From Mycobacterium gordonae (GTDB lineage Bacteria; Actinomycetota; Actinomycetes; Mycobacteriales; Mycobacteriaceae), in contig NZ_LQOY01000072.1 in NCBI RefSeq assembly GCF_002101675.1, forward strand, positions 1 through 64,000: 64,000 bases of DNA, written 5' to 3'. Positions 8,697-18,100 of this stretch are shown here, in pieces (within the stretch, counting starts at the first letter, position 1; each line of letters opens with the position of its first letter). A program made the position numbers and the translations under genes. The notes below the pieces were generated by a model, which saw only the letters and a list, made by a program, of their open reading frames with translations, did no database searches and was not told the origin of the DNA.

Positions 8697-9938
8697 GTGA
8701 CATCCGAACCCGTGTACCGAAGCCGCCCCGGCGCCGATGCCATGCGCCCGGCATCCGCCGAGCGGGCCGAGGAGATCGCCCCTGGGATCTGGTGCTCGCC
8801 GGGATTGTCGAACGCCTACCTGCTTACCACCGATCAGGGCCGGGTGATCGTCAACACCGGCATGGGTTTCGAGGGCCCGGTACACCGGGCCAACTTCGAT
8901 GCCGTCGACTCCGCACCGGTGCGCTACATCATCTTCACCCAGGGCCACGTCGACCATGTCGGTGGACTGGACAGCGTCCGCGACCCCGATACCACCGTTG
9001 TCGCACAAGCGAACTGGAAGATCTGGCGCGACGACAACGAGCGTCTCATCCCATATCGGGCCAGCCGCAGCGCGTTCGCCTTCAAGGACACCCTGGCCAC
9101 CGGCATCCAGGCCATCCAACAGCGTCTCGGCACCAAGAAGTTACCGGCGCAGAGTGTTCCGTCGGTCGATCTGGACTTCGAGGACACGCTGACCCTGCAG
9201 GTGGGGACCCGCCGGCTGGAACTCATTGCCGTGCCCGGCGGCGAAACCAACGACTCGCTGGTGGTGTGGCTGCCCGATGAGGGAATCTGCTTGTGCGGAA
9301 ACACATTCGGACCAATTTTCGGGCACATCCCCAACCTGGTCACCATCCGCGGCGACCGGTACCGCGACGCCCTGACGGCCATCGCCTCGGTGGAACGGGT
9401 GCGTGAGTTGCAGCCCGAGATGTTGGTCACCGGCCATTTCGACCCGATCACTGGTGCCGAGCGCATCAACTCCGAGCTGACCCGGCTTCGCAACGCGATT
9501 GCGCACATTCATGACCAGACCGTCGCCGGCATGAACGCCGGCAAGGACGTTAGTGCGCTGATGCGTGAGGTTACGCTGCCGCCGGAGCTCGACGTCGGTC
9601 AGGGCTATGGCAAGGTCGCCTGGGATGTGCGGGCCATCTGGGAGAACTACTCCGGATGGTTCCATCACCGCTCGACAACCGAGCTGTATCCGGTCGGGTT
9701 CGGCGAAGTGGCCACTGACATCGTCGAACTCGCCGGCGCCGACGCACTCGTCGATCGCGCCCGCGCCCACCTGTGCGCGGGCCGCCCGCTGCACGCCATC
9801 CACCTCGCCGAACTGGTCACCCGCGACCACCCGGGCGCACGCGAAGTGCTCAGAGAAGCCCACGAGGAACTGCTGGCTACCAGCGAAAACTTCTGGGAGA
9901 CAGCCTGGCTCAAGCAACAGATTGCGAGCAACTCATGA
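8697..9938 (+). CDS. MBL-fold, alkylsulfatase-like protein with altered metal site
   Basis: 413 residues from GTG at 8697, chosen because AAGGAG lies 5 bp upstream; longer readings overlap the preceding gene. The N-terminal half is a metallo-beta-lactamase fold. FTQGHVDHVGG (80-90) corresponds to the HxHxDH motif but with Gln in place of the first His. In a from-memory alignment to SdsA1-type alkylsulfatases, the two metal-ligand Glu positions also fall on Ser and Gly (GGETNDS, LCGNTFG). The C-terminal half has the alkylsulfatase dimerisation pattern (AIWENYSGWF). The fold is clear; whether it hydrolyses sulfate esters or uses one or no metal is open. Its stop overlaps the next start (ATGA). 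Confidence 0.85.
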   Translation: MTSEPVYRSRPGADAMRPASAERAEEIAPGIWCSPGLSNAYLLTTDQGRVIVNTGMGFEGPVHRANFDAVDSAPVRYIIFTQGHVDHVGGLDSVRDPDTTVVAQANWKIWRDDNERLIPYRASRSAFAFKDTLATGIQAIQQRLGTKKLPAQSVPSVDLDFEDTLTLQVGTRRLELIAVPGGETNDSLVVWLPDEGICLCGNTFGPIFGHIPNLVTIRGDRYRDALTAIASVERVRELQPEMLVTGHFDPITGAERINSELTRLRNAIAHIHDQTVAGMNAGKDVSALMREVTLPPELDVGQGYGKVAWDVRAIWENYSGWFHHRSTTELYPVGFGEVATDIVELAGADALVDRARAHLCAGRPLHAIHLAELVTRDHPGAREVLREAHEELLATSENFWETAWLKQQIASNS

Positions 9939-10684
9939 CGGCACGGGTCAGCTTCGACTTCACCGGTACCACGTCACTGATCACCGGAGGCACCAGCGGC
10001 ATCGGCCACGGCATCGCCACCCTGTTCCGCGACGCCGGCGCCGAGGTCACCATCACCGGAACCAAAGCTGGCGCAGCCGAATACGAGACGGATCTCGCTG
10101 GCATGACCTATCGCCAATTGCAGATCACCGAGCCGGACTCCGTTGACGCCTTGACAAGGACATTCGGCGAACTCGATGTGCTGGTGAACAACGCGGGTGC
10201 GAATTTCCCCGGGGGACTGGACGAGTCGAAGCCCGATGGGTTCCAGGCGTCAGTCGAGCTCAACCTGACCGGGCCGTACCGGTTGACCGTCGGGCTGCGC
10301 CGCGCGCTGCAGGCATCGACGGCCGCGGGTGGTGCCAGCGTGGTCAACCTCGCGTCGATGTCGGCGCTGCGCGCCGTCCCGCTGGTGCCCGGTTACGGCG
10401 CCGCCAAAGCCGGAATCATCTGTGTAACAAGAAACCTTGCCGTGAAGTGGGCGCCGTTGGGCATCCGGGTGAACGCCGTAGCGCCGGGCGCCATCGACAC
10501 CCCGATGACCGCGCCCATGCATTCGGTGACGGAGCTCATGGACGCCGAGCTGGCGCATATCCCCCTGCACCGCTTCGGGTCGGTTCAGGAGATCGCGCCC
10601 ACGGTAGCCTTCTTGTGCACCCAACAAAGCAGCTACACCACCGGTGCGGTGTTCGTCGTCGACGGCGCATCCGACTGCATCTGA
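9935..10684 (+). CDS. Short-chain dehydrogenase/reductase
   Basis: 249 residues from the ATG of the ATGA overlap with the previous stop. TGGTSGIG (17-24) is the cofactor-binding glycine motif, LVNNAGAN follows at strand 4, and the catalytic Ser and YGAAK (YxxxK) are present. It ends in VDGAS, as in classical SDRs. It is an NAD(P)-dependent alcohol/ketone oxidoreductase. Its tight position in the operon suggests it acts on the same substrate as the sulfotransferase, VOC and luciferase-like gene products. Confidence 0.93.
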   Translation: MTARVSFDFTGTTSLITGGTSGIGHGIATLFRDAGAEVTITGTKAGAAEYETDLAGMTYRQLQITEPDSVDALTRTFGELDVLVNNAGANFPGGLDESKPDGFQASVELNLTGPYRLTVGLRRALQASTAAGGASVVNLASMSALRAVPLVPGYGAAKAGIICVTRNLAVKWAPLGIRVNAVAPGAIDTPMTAPMHSVTELMDAELAHIPLHRFGSVQEIAPTVAFLCTQQSSYTTGAVFVVDGASDCI

Positions 10685-10693
10685 GGACTTACT

Positions 10694-11161
10694 ATGGCGC
10701 TCGCACTTCAACCGGCAGACCTCTACCACATCGGCATCGTGGTGCCCGATCTCGACGCTGCGATGGCCCGGTTCACCGAACTGGCGGGCTACGGGTGGAT
10801 CAAGCCGATGAAGTACACACTGCCCTTTCGTACCGTCGCTGGAACCCGCGACCTGACTTCCAACTTCGTCTACTCGTTGGAAGCGCCACACCTGGAGCTG
10901 ATTCAGGAGGTGCCGGGAACGCCGTGGGTGGCGGCCCCCGGCAACGCCGTGCACCACCTGGGCTACTTCGCCGACAACCTCGCCGAGACGGCCACGATGC
11001 TGGAAGACAACGGGTTCTCCTTGGAGATGACCGCCGATGTGCCCGGTTCGAAGCTGGCGATGTTCGCCTACTACGTCGACGCCGGCGGCACCCGCATCGA
11101 GGTCGTCGACCGCGCGCTCTTCCCCGATTTTCCCGCCTTCCTGCAGTCCCAGGCCCAGTAG
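10694..11161 (+). CDS. VOC-family (glyoxalase/dioxygenase-like) protein
   Basis: 155 residues forming two beta-alpha-beta-beta-beta modules. The metal-ligand positions of vicinal-oxygen-chelate enzymes can be seen: His in YHIGIVVPDL, Glu in LELIQEV, His in VHHLGYF and Glu in RIEVVDR. The family includes glyoxalase I, extradiol dioxygenases and epimerases; the reaction here is not determinable. Gaps are 9 bp upstream and 6 bp downstream within the operon. Confidence 0.85.
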   Translation: MALALQPADLYHIGIVVPDLDAAMARFTELAGYGWIKPMKYTLPFRTVAGTRDLTSNFVYSLEAPHLELIQEVPGTPWVAAPGNAVHHLGYFADNLAETATMLEDNGFSLEMTADVPGSKLAMFAYYVDAGGTRIEVVDRALFPDFPAFLQSQAQ

Positions 11162-11167
11162 CCGACC

Positions 11168-12133
11168 ATGATCCTGACGGTGCTGCGGTTCAACTTCGCC
11201 TCCCCCCAGGGAGATCCGCGAAAACAGAGCGAGTTGCTCACCGCGGCACTGGAATTGGCGCAGTGGGGTGAATCGCACGGCATCACCACGGTCAGCGTCG
11301 ACGAGCACCACGCCACCGGGCATGGCTGGAGCTGCAACCCGATCATGGCCGCGGCGATGTTCCTGGCCCGAACCTCGACCATGATCGCCAGCGTCGACTG
11401 CGCGCTGGGGCCGCTGTGGAACCCGGTCCGCCTCGCCGAAGACATAGCCCTGGTCGACAACATGAGTCGCGGCAGGCTGCACACCACCGTCGGGCTGGGC
11501 TATCGCAGCGTCGAATTCGATTCGCTCGGTGTGGATTTCAGCCGGCGCGGGCGGCTGATGAACAGCCTGGTCGAGCGGATGCTGACGGTCTGGTCCGGCG
11601 CTGAGCCGGGCGTGTGCACCGGAACCTGGACCAAACCGCATCCACCGTTGTATGTCGGCGGCGGCTCGCTTGCCACCGCTCGTCGTGCCGCGCGGTTCCG
11701 TCTGCCACTGAGCCTGGCCGACCACCTGCCCGACGTCGCGGCGCACTACCGGGAACTGTGCGCCGAAGCCGGCATCAAGCCGTTCGTCATCATGCCCGGC
11801 CCGGTCAACCGCGGGATGATCTACCTGCACGAGGATCCGGACCGCGCCTGGGCGGAGCTAGGCGAACACATCTTGTGGGAAGCCGTCACCTACGGCGGAT
11901 GGTCGGCCGACGAGCGCTCACTGATGCACTTGCCCGGCGTGCAGACGCTCGAGCAGGTCAAGGCTTCTGGGCGATACCGGTTTCTGACGCCGGATCAGCT
12001 GATCGCCGAGTTCCGGGCGGCCGACTATTACGGCCCGATCGTGCTGCATCCGCTGGTCGGCGGGATGCCCGTCGAGGAGGCGTGGAAGTCGGTGCAATTG
12101 CTCACCGACGTTGTGCTACCCGCGCTGGCCTGA
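11168..12133 (+). CDS. Luciferase-like (LLM class) flavin-dependent oxidoreductase
   Basis: 321 residues with the bacterial-luciferase-like TIM barrel: LAQWGESHGITTVSVDEHH near the N-terminus, AEDIALVDNMSRGRL and GLGYRSVEFDSLGVD in the middle, and LYVGGGSLATARRAAR. LLM enzymes use FMNH2 or, often in mycobacteria, F420. Last gene of the IclR-linked operon. It is followed by a strong hairpin that separates it from a convergent gene. Confidence 0.9.
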   Translation: MILTVLRFNFASPQGDPRKQSELLTAALELAQWGESHGITTVSVDEHHATGHGWSCNPIMAAAMFLARTSTMIASVDCALGPLWNPVRLAEDIALVDNMSRGRLHTTVGLGYRSVEFDSLGVDFSRRGRLMNSLVERMLTVWSGAEPGVCTGTWTKPHPPLYVGGGSLATARRAARFRLPLSLADHLPDVAAHYRELCAEAGIKPFVIMPGPVNRGMIYLHEDPDRAWAELGEHILWEAVTYGGWSADERSLMHLPGVQTLEQVKASGRYRFLTPDQLIAEFRAADYYGPIVLHPLVGGMPVEEAWKSVQLLTDVVLPALA

Positions 12134-12158
12134 CGCCAAGGATGCACGCCGCGGCCCC

Positions 12159-12218
12159 GCGAGCGTGCGCGTGTTGCCACGGACACGCCGTGGCGGCTGG
12201 CATTTAGCGGTCGCTCGC
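12159..12218. terminator. Nested hairpin between convergent genes
   Basis: Outer arms GCGAGCG (12159-12165) and CGCTCGC (12212-12218) enclose inner arms GCCACGG (12176-12182) and CCGTGGC (12188-12194) with loop ACACG. It lies between two convergent genes and has no T-tract, so it fits a bidirectional Rho-independent-like stop or a dispersed intergenic hairpin repeat. A second palindrome, GGCGCTCGCGCC, follows at 12227-12238. Confidence 0.6.
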
Positions 12219-12243
12219 GCCCACAAGGCGCTCGCGCCAAATA

Positions 12244-12642
12244 TCAGAGCCCGAATGAAGGCGGCGACGGCGGCGGCGCGAACTCCGTCACCAGCACCGG
12301 AAGCGAGATAGCCCCAGTGCCGCCGGTCACCACCAGCACCCAGCGCCCGTCACTAGGCAGGCGTAGTTGCAGCTCGAAGAATGCGAACCCCGGAAATTCG
12401 GCAACCGACGCTTCGGGCACCTCGAACTCCAGCCGGATCGGGTCGTCGTCCGTCGGAGGCCGCATCTCGATCTTGACCATCCGGTCGGTGCTACCCGGCT
12501 CGGCCTGGGTCAGCACCACCAGCACAAACCGGGCTGACCGATCGGGGCCGAGCGCGAATCGGGACAACACCCCGCCCGACACATTGAGCTTGTTGTCGAC
12601 GACAGCCGCCGCATCGGCCAGAAAAGCGCCCGTAAGTATCAC
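12244..12642 (-). CDS. Small conserved protein, DUF6941-like (copy 2)
   Basis: 132 residues, clearly paralogous to the gene at 5629-5988: shared TGAFLADAA, DNKLNVSGGVL, VLVVLTQAEPGS, RPPTDDDP and DGRWVLVVTGGTG, plus an extra Pro-rich tail. No signal peptide or membrane helix. Function unknown. It is convergent with the luciferase-like gene and followed 10 bp upstream by the end of the frameshifted gene below. Confidence 0.75.
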   Translation of the reverse strand: MILTGAFLADAAAVVDNKLNVSGGVLSRFALGPDRSARFVLVVLTQAEPGSTDRMVKIEMRPPTDDDPIRLEFEVPEASVAEFPGFAFFELQLRLPSDGRWVLVVTGGTGAISLPVLVTEFAPPPSPPSFGL

Positions 12643-12652
12643 GCCGCTGAAC

Positions 12653-13090
12653 CTAGTCCATCTGGGCGGCCCACCGCATATGCCCCTCGAAGCCCGGGGC
12701 CTCCGCCCAACTGAAGTATCGCTGCCAGCCGATCACCCGCGGCCTGGGCTTCGGCCACGTCATCGTCGGTGCCGCGGTTGCGCAGAGCATCAACCAGCAG
12801 GCCAGTGATATCCGCACTTGTCCGCAGGCGAGCAATAGCTCGATCATCGCTTGCTCCGACCGCTCGAACCGAAGCTGCTGGCACATGTCGCGGCTTTCGG
12901 GCAGCATCTGTGATCGGCGGTGCTGGTCGGCCGCATCGCCCTGGCACACCAACGCCGAACCCGGGACGTACTTGATGCTGCCGAGGACGCTGTCATCAGC
13001 GGACGCATGGGCAACCCGCAAGGCGTGTTCGAGTGGGGGTCCGCGGAGGACGAGGCCGGCACCATCTCGCCCGATCCCCTGCTGACCGCG
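12653..13090 (-). pseudogene. Conserved hypothetical, probably frameshifted
   Basis: Protein-like sequence switches frame twice on the minus strand. One frame gives SALVCQGDAADQHRRS and FERSEQAMIELLLACGQV, a second gives TGLLVDALRNRGTDDDV and AEAQAAGDRL, and the first resumes with RYFSWAEAPGFEGHMRWA and a TAG at 12653. The intervening frame-1 stretch (many Cys/Trp/Pro) does not look coding. One missing and one extra base would restore a single frame. The 5' end is uncertain, so about 13090 is only a guess. Family not recognised; a mutated gene or assembly indels are both possible. Confidence 0.42.
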
Positions 13091-13153
13091 GTCACCTTTT
13101 GAAGACCTCCAGAATGTCTGCGATGCAACGCCACAAGGCGCGATACTGGGGCC

Positions 13154-13540
13154 ATGCCTGATCGCAACGTGCTCGGTGGCCCGTTGGAACCGTGCGGCAG
13201 TGAGCCGCTCACCGGCTTCTACCGTGACGGCTGCTGTTCCACCGGGGACGAGGACCGCGGACTGCACACCATCTGCGCCGTCGTCACCGCCGATTTTCTT
13301 GAGCACCAGCGATCGATCGGCAACGACCTGTCAACACCGGTGCCCGAGTACCGTTTTCCCGGGTTGTTGCCGGGCGACCGCTGGTGCGTCACCGCCCGCA
13401 ACTGGCTGCGGGCCCACCGCGAAGGCTGTGCCGCTCCGGTGGTGCTGGCCTGTACCCATGAGCGCACCCTCGAGGTGGTGCCGCTCGAGGTCCTGCAGGA
13501 GCACGCCGTCGATGTGCCCGACGACCTGGCGAATCTGTAG
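13154..13540 (+). CDS. DUF2237 family protein
   Basis: 128 residues matching the compact, highly conserved DUF2237 pattern: NVLGGPLEPCG at the start, TGFYRDGCC, HTICAVVTADFLE, GNDLSTPVPEY, FPGLLPGDRWCV and the final THERTLEVVPLEVL. Several invariant Cys and the GDRWC box suggest a structural or metal/catalytic role, but no function is established for the family. The ATG at 13154 directly precedes the first conserved motif. Confidence 0.9.
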   Translation: MPDRNVLGGPLEPCGSEPLTGFYRDGCCSTGDEDRGLHTICAVVTADFLEHQRSIGNDLSTPVPEYRFPGLLPGDRWCVTARNWLRAHREGCAAPVVLACTHERTLEVVPLEVLQEHAVDVPDDLANL

Positions 13541-13815
13541 CTAAGCGACTCGTTCGCAAGGTCCTCGGGGTCCCGCCATTCCGCTGCCGGAGCGGGCGGT
13601 CAGTATGCCGCGGCGGGAGTGCTTCGGCCGCTGATCGCATTTAGTGTGCGCATGTGGCTTCCACTGTGCGCTGGTGGCGCCGCTTTTGGCGTGTCGCCGC
13701 CGTGGACGCACGCTCGATCAGACGAGCCGCCCAGGACCCACAGTCAATATCGGGCACGCGACCACGGGGCAATCCGAACGACCCATTGACCCCCGACGAT
13801 TTATGGGCGCGACCG

Positions 13816-15126
13816 CTAAGGGACTTCGGTCGAGTACAGCCAGGCATCCCACAGCGGACGCAGCGACTCGTCGCTGTAGTTGGCCGCCAGCCCGGTGAAG
13901 TCTTCGGTGATCGCGGTGCCGTGGCGGTACCGGGTCGTCCAATCCTTCAGCAGCGCAAAGAATTTATCGTCACCCAGCTGTCCCCGTAGCGCATGCAGGG
14001 TCAGTGCGCCCCGCTTGTACACCCGGTCGTCGAACATGGCTTGGGGTCCAGGATCGGCAAGCAACAGATCTTGGGGCTTCTGGCGCAGCTGGTCGTGGTG
14101 GTAACGGGCCAGCGCGTCACAAGAACGCCCGCCGCTGCGCTCCGACCACAACCACTCGGCATACGACGCAAACCCTTCGTGCAGCCAGATGTCCCGCCAC
14201 CGGCGCGCGGTCACCGAGTTGCCGAACCACTGGTGCGCCAACTCATGCGCGATCAGCCGCTCACTGGCTCGCGTGCCGGTGCAGTGATTGGCGCCGAAGA
14301 TCGAAATGCCCTGCGCCTCAAGCGGAATCTCCAGCGCGTCATCGGTCACCACGACGGTGTACCCGTCGGCCAGTGGATAGGGCCCGAACAATTCGATGAA
14401 CAACTCCATCATGTCGGGCTGGCGCGCGAAGTCGTGGTCGAAATTGTCCTTGAGACGCGCCGGCAGCGCGGCCCGGATCGGCACCGGTGTTCTGGCGAGC
14501 CGGACCTGCTCGTACACCCCGATCTGCAGCGTGACGAGGTAGGTCGACGTCGGCTCCGGCTGCTCATAGGTCCACACGGTCTGCGACGCCCGCGCCCGAG
14601 ACGACACCAGCTTGCCGTTGGCAATCGCCCGGTAGGCGCTCTCGGTGCTGATCTGGATCCGGAAGGCGGCCTTGGCGCTGGGATGGTCGTTGCAGGGGAA
14701 CCAGGAGGCGGCCCCGTTGGGCTGCCCGGCGACCAGGGCACCGTCGGTCAACTCTTCGAATCCCACCTCGCCCCATAGTGTTCGGAGCGGCCTGGGGTTG
14801 CCGCCGTAACGGATCACCACCGACATCGCGGCGCCCGTAGGCAATTTCGAGCCCAGTACGATGCGCAACTTGCCGCCCCGGCAGCTGAAGCGGGCGGCGC
14901 GTTTGCCGTTCACCGAAACGCGGGACACCGACAGCGCATTCGATAGGTCAAGGGTGAACTCACCCAACTCGACCGACGTCACCGCGGTGATGGTCGCGGT
15001 ACCGGAGAGCCGGTTGATCGCGACCTTGTATTCGAGGTCGAGTTCGTAGCGTGACACCGTGTAGCCGAAGCTGCCGTTCTGGGGCAGGTAGGGGTCCACA
15101 CCCAGCTGCTTGGCCGGAGACTTCAC
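13816..15126 (-). CDS. M1-family zinc metallopeptidase (aminopeptidase N-like)
   Basis: 436 residues from a GTG at 15124-15126 that overlaps the TGA of the upstream NRPS gene (GTGA). HELAHQW (294-300) with a second Glu in LHEGFA (Glu317) gives the HExxH-x18-E zinc site. E-A-Q-G at 270-273 occupies the position of the GAMEN exopeptidase loop, and the N-terminal beta domain is present while the large C-terminal helical domain is absent. No signal peptide, so probably cytosolic. Overlapping stop and start codons imply co-translation with the lysine-type Pls-like synthetase. M1-type zinc aminopeptidases are known to degrade poly-epsilon-lysine in Streptomyces, so it may trim or degrade the synthetase product; this is inference. 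Confidence 0.88.
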   Translation of the reverse strand: MKSPAKQLGVDPYLPQNGSFGYTVSRYELDLEYKVAINRLSGTATITAVTSVELGEFTLDLSNALSVSRVSVNGKRAARFSCRGGKLRIVLGSKLPTGAAMSVVIRYGGNPRPLRTLWGEVGFEELTDGALVAGQPNGAASWFPCNDHPSAKAAFRIQISTESAYRAIANGKLVSSRARASQTVWTYEQPEPTSTYLVTLQIGVYEQVRLARTPVPIRAALPARLKDNFDHDFARQPDMMELFIELFGPYPLADGYTVVVTDDALEIPLEAQGISIFGANHCTGTRASERLIAHELAHQWFGNSVTARRWRDIWLHEGFASYAEWLWSERSGGRSCDALARYHHDQLRQKPQDLLLADPGPQAMFDDRVYKRGALTLHALRGQLGDDKFFALLKDWTTRYRHGTAITEDFTGLAANYSDESLRPLWDAWLYSTEVP

Positions 15127-18100
15127 GCGGCATTGTCCTTGACGTCCGCCGCTTCCTTGCGGCCCTTCTTCCGGGGCACCCACGGCCGGACCGGATTGCC
15201 TTGCCAGCGTGTCGATCCGGGCACTTCGTCGCCGCGCACCACCAGCGAAGCCGGGCCGACGGACGCTCCGGCGCCAACCCGCGCGGCGGGCAGCGCGACG
15301 CAGTGCGGACCGAGGGTGGCGCCCGGTTCCAGCACGACGGTGTCCATCCGCATGATCCGGTCGTGGAACAGGTGGGTCTGCACCACACAGCCGCGGTTGA
15401 CGGTGCTGCCCTCGCCGAGGGCGACCAGGTCCGCCTCCGGCAGCCAGTACGTCTCACACCATGTCCCGCGCCCGACGGCGGCACCCAGGCCACGCAGCCA
15501 CAGGTTCATCACCGGCGTGCCGCTGGCGGCGCGCGCAAACCAGGGCGCCGCAACGGTTTCCACGAACGTGTCGGCGAGCTCGTTGCGCCACACGAACGAC
15601 GACCACAGCGGGAACTCGCTCGCCCTGATCCGCCCGACCAGGATCCACTTCGCCAGGACCGTCACCAATCCCGCGACTGCGCCCGCGGCCAGCAGTACCA
15701 GGCCGCCGGACAGCGCGGCCCACCATATCCCGACAGTGATTGTCAGCGCCTGCAATCCGCCCAGCACCGCCACCCCAATCGCCACCGTCACCACCACCGG
15801 CAGCAGTCGGCAGATCTCCACCGCGGCCCGCATCACCTTCAAGCGCCGGGGCGGGCTGTACGTCGTCTCCTCATCCGCCTCGGCGGGCCGCCGGCGCAGC
15901 CGCATCGGCGGACTGCCCAACCATGACGACCCCCGCTTCGCCTTCGGTGGCGTCGCCGACAACACCGCGACCAAACCATCGTCGGGAACCCGGCGGCCCG
16001 GCTGGGTGATACCCGAATTGCCCAGGAATGCGCGCCGGCCGACGGTGGTCTCGGCCGCATAAATCCAGCCCCCGCCAAGCTCATACGAGGCGACCATGGT
16101 GTCGTCGGCCAGGAATGCGCCGTCCTCGATGACGGCGAACTTGGGGGTGAGCAAGACCGTGGAGATCTCGGTGCCCCGACCCACCCTGGTGCCCAGGATG
16201 CGCAGCCATACCGGGGTGAACAGGCTGGCGTACAACGGGAACAGGTAGTTGCGCGCCGCGTCCATCAGGCGTTCTGTGGTCCACAGTTGCCAGCCCACGC
16301 GGCTGCGCACCGGGTGATACCCCTCGCGCAGCCCGATCGACAGCACCCGCACCGCCACCACCGTCACCACCGCGTAGGCCGCGAACCCGGCCAGTGCCGC
16401 CAACGGCGTCCACAGCAGCGCCGGCAGCACCGCCTGCGACAGGGTGCGGGTGTGGTGGACGGCCAGCCCGATGATGGACAACCCGGCGATCAAAGCCAGC
16501 AGCGGCAGCCCGGCCAGCGCCAGTGACGTCAACCCGTACCCCGCCACCCAGTACGATTTGCGCGCCGGCCGCTCGTCGGGCCACGGGTGATTCACCCGGC
16601 CGGACTTCGCCGCCGGCGAACCCTTCCAATACTGGCCGTTCTTGATCTTGTCGGTCACGCCCGAACCCGGCGCCACGTCCGCGTTCTTGCCGACGACCGC
16701 GCCGGGCAGCAGGGTGGTGCGGGCCCCGATCGTCGCGTCGTTTCCGATCGTGATGGCGCCCACGTGGAACACGTCCCCGTCCACCCAGTGCCCGCGCAGG
16801 TCCACTTCGGGTTCGATCGCGCTGCGCTGACCGACGGTCAGCAGACCTGTCACCGGTGGCACCGAATGCAGGTCCACGCCTTTGCCGATCTCAGCGCCCA
16901 GCGCCCGGGCGTAGTAGACGAGCCAGGGTGCGCCGGCCAGGTTTTCCGCGCCACCGGCTTCGGCCAGTCGTTCGGCCAGCCACACCCGAAGGTGCACCGA
17001 ACCACCGCGGGGATAGCTGCCCGGCTTGACGTTCCACAGCAACAGCCGGGCGAACAGCACCGCGGTGCCCATCCGGCCCAGCGGCGTGACGAACAGGAGG
17101 AACGCGATCCCCACCCACCACCAGCTCACCGCCACGGTCCAGGGCACCAGATGCAGAGCACGGGCAATGTTGTTCCCCAATGCCAGCCAGGTAATCCACT
17201 GCAGCGCAGACAGCGTGGCCAGCGGCACCGCCAACACGGTCTGTATCAGCTGGGTCAGGCGCGGAGTCGGCTTCACCACCCGCTCCTCCACCCGCGGCGG
17301 TGGGCCGAACTCGTCGAGAAAGCCGGCGAGCGAACCCAGCCGGGGGTGGTCGTAAAGGTCGGCGACGGTGATCTGGGGATACTGCTGCCTCAGGGTGGAG
17401 ACCAACTGCGCGGCGGCCAGAGATCCGCCCCCCAGGGCGAAGAAGTCGGCTTCCTCACCGGTTACGTTGGCGCCCAGCAGATCCCGCCACAATTGCGCCA
17501 ACCGGCCCGCGGTGCCGGCCAGGGCGGGCGCTTCCTCGGTGTCGGTGCTTCCCGGCGGCGGCCACGGCAACGCGTCGCGATCGACCTTGCCCGACGTGCG
17601 GGTGGGCAGATCCTCGATGAGCACCAGCCGCGGCACCAGTGCCGCGGGCAGATGTCCGGCAAGTTCGTTGCGCGCCTTGACGATATCGAACGACGGGTCC
17701 GCGCTCACCACATAGCCGACCAGCACGGCCGTGCCGGAAGCGGTGCGGCGAACCGCGGCGGCGCCGCCGCTGACGCCGGTCAGGTTGACCAGCGCAGCGT
17801 CCACCTCGCCGAGCTCGATGCGCCGGCCGCCGACCTTGACCTGGTCGTCGGCGCGGCCGCAGAAGTACAACCCGTCTTCTTCCAGCCGCACCAGGTCCCC
17901 GCTGCGGTATGCCCGCTTCCAGCCGAGTGTCGGCATGGCCGCATACTTTTCGGCGTCCTTGTCTTCGTCGAGGTAGCGGGCCAGGCCGACGCCGCCGATC
18001 ACCAGCTCGCCCGTCTCGCCGTAGCCGACCTGGCCGCCCTCGGCGTCGACCACGGCCAGGTCCCATCCCCGCAGCGGCAGTCCGATGCTGATCGGGCCGG

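Noticed and set aside
12920..13102. 60-codon plus-strand frame with protein-like end
   Set aside because: Readable composition, but it has a stop nine bases before its start and opposes the better-supported minus-strand gene; no family recognised.
13541..13815. Frames of 68-111 codons in the gap after the DUF2237 gene
   Set aside because: They run antisense into the M1 peptidase and have Arg/Pro-rich composition; the gap holds nothing I can support.
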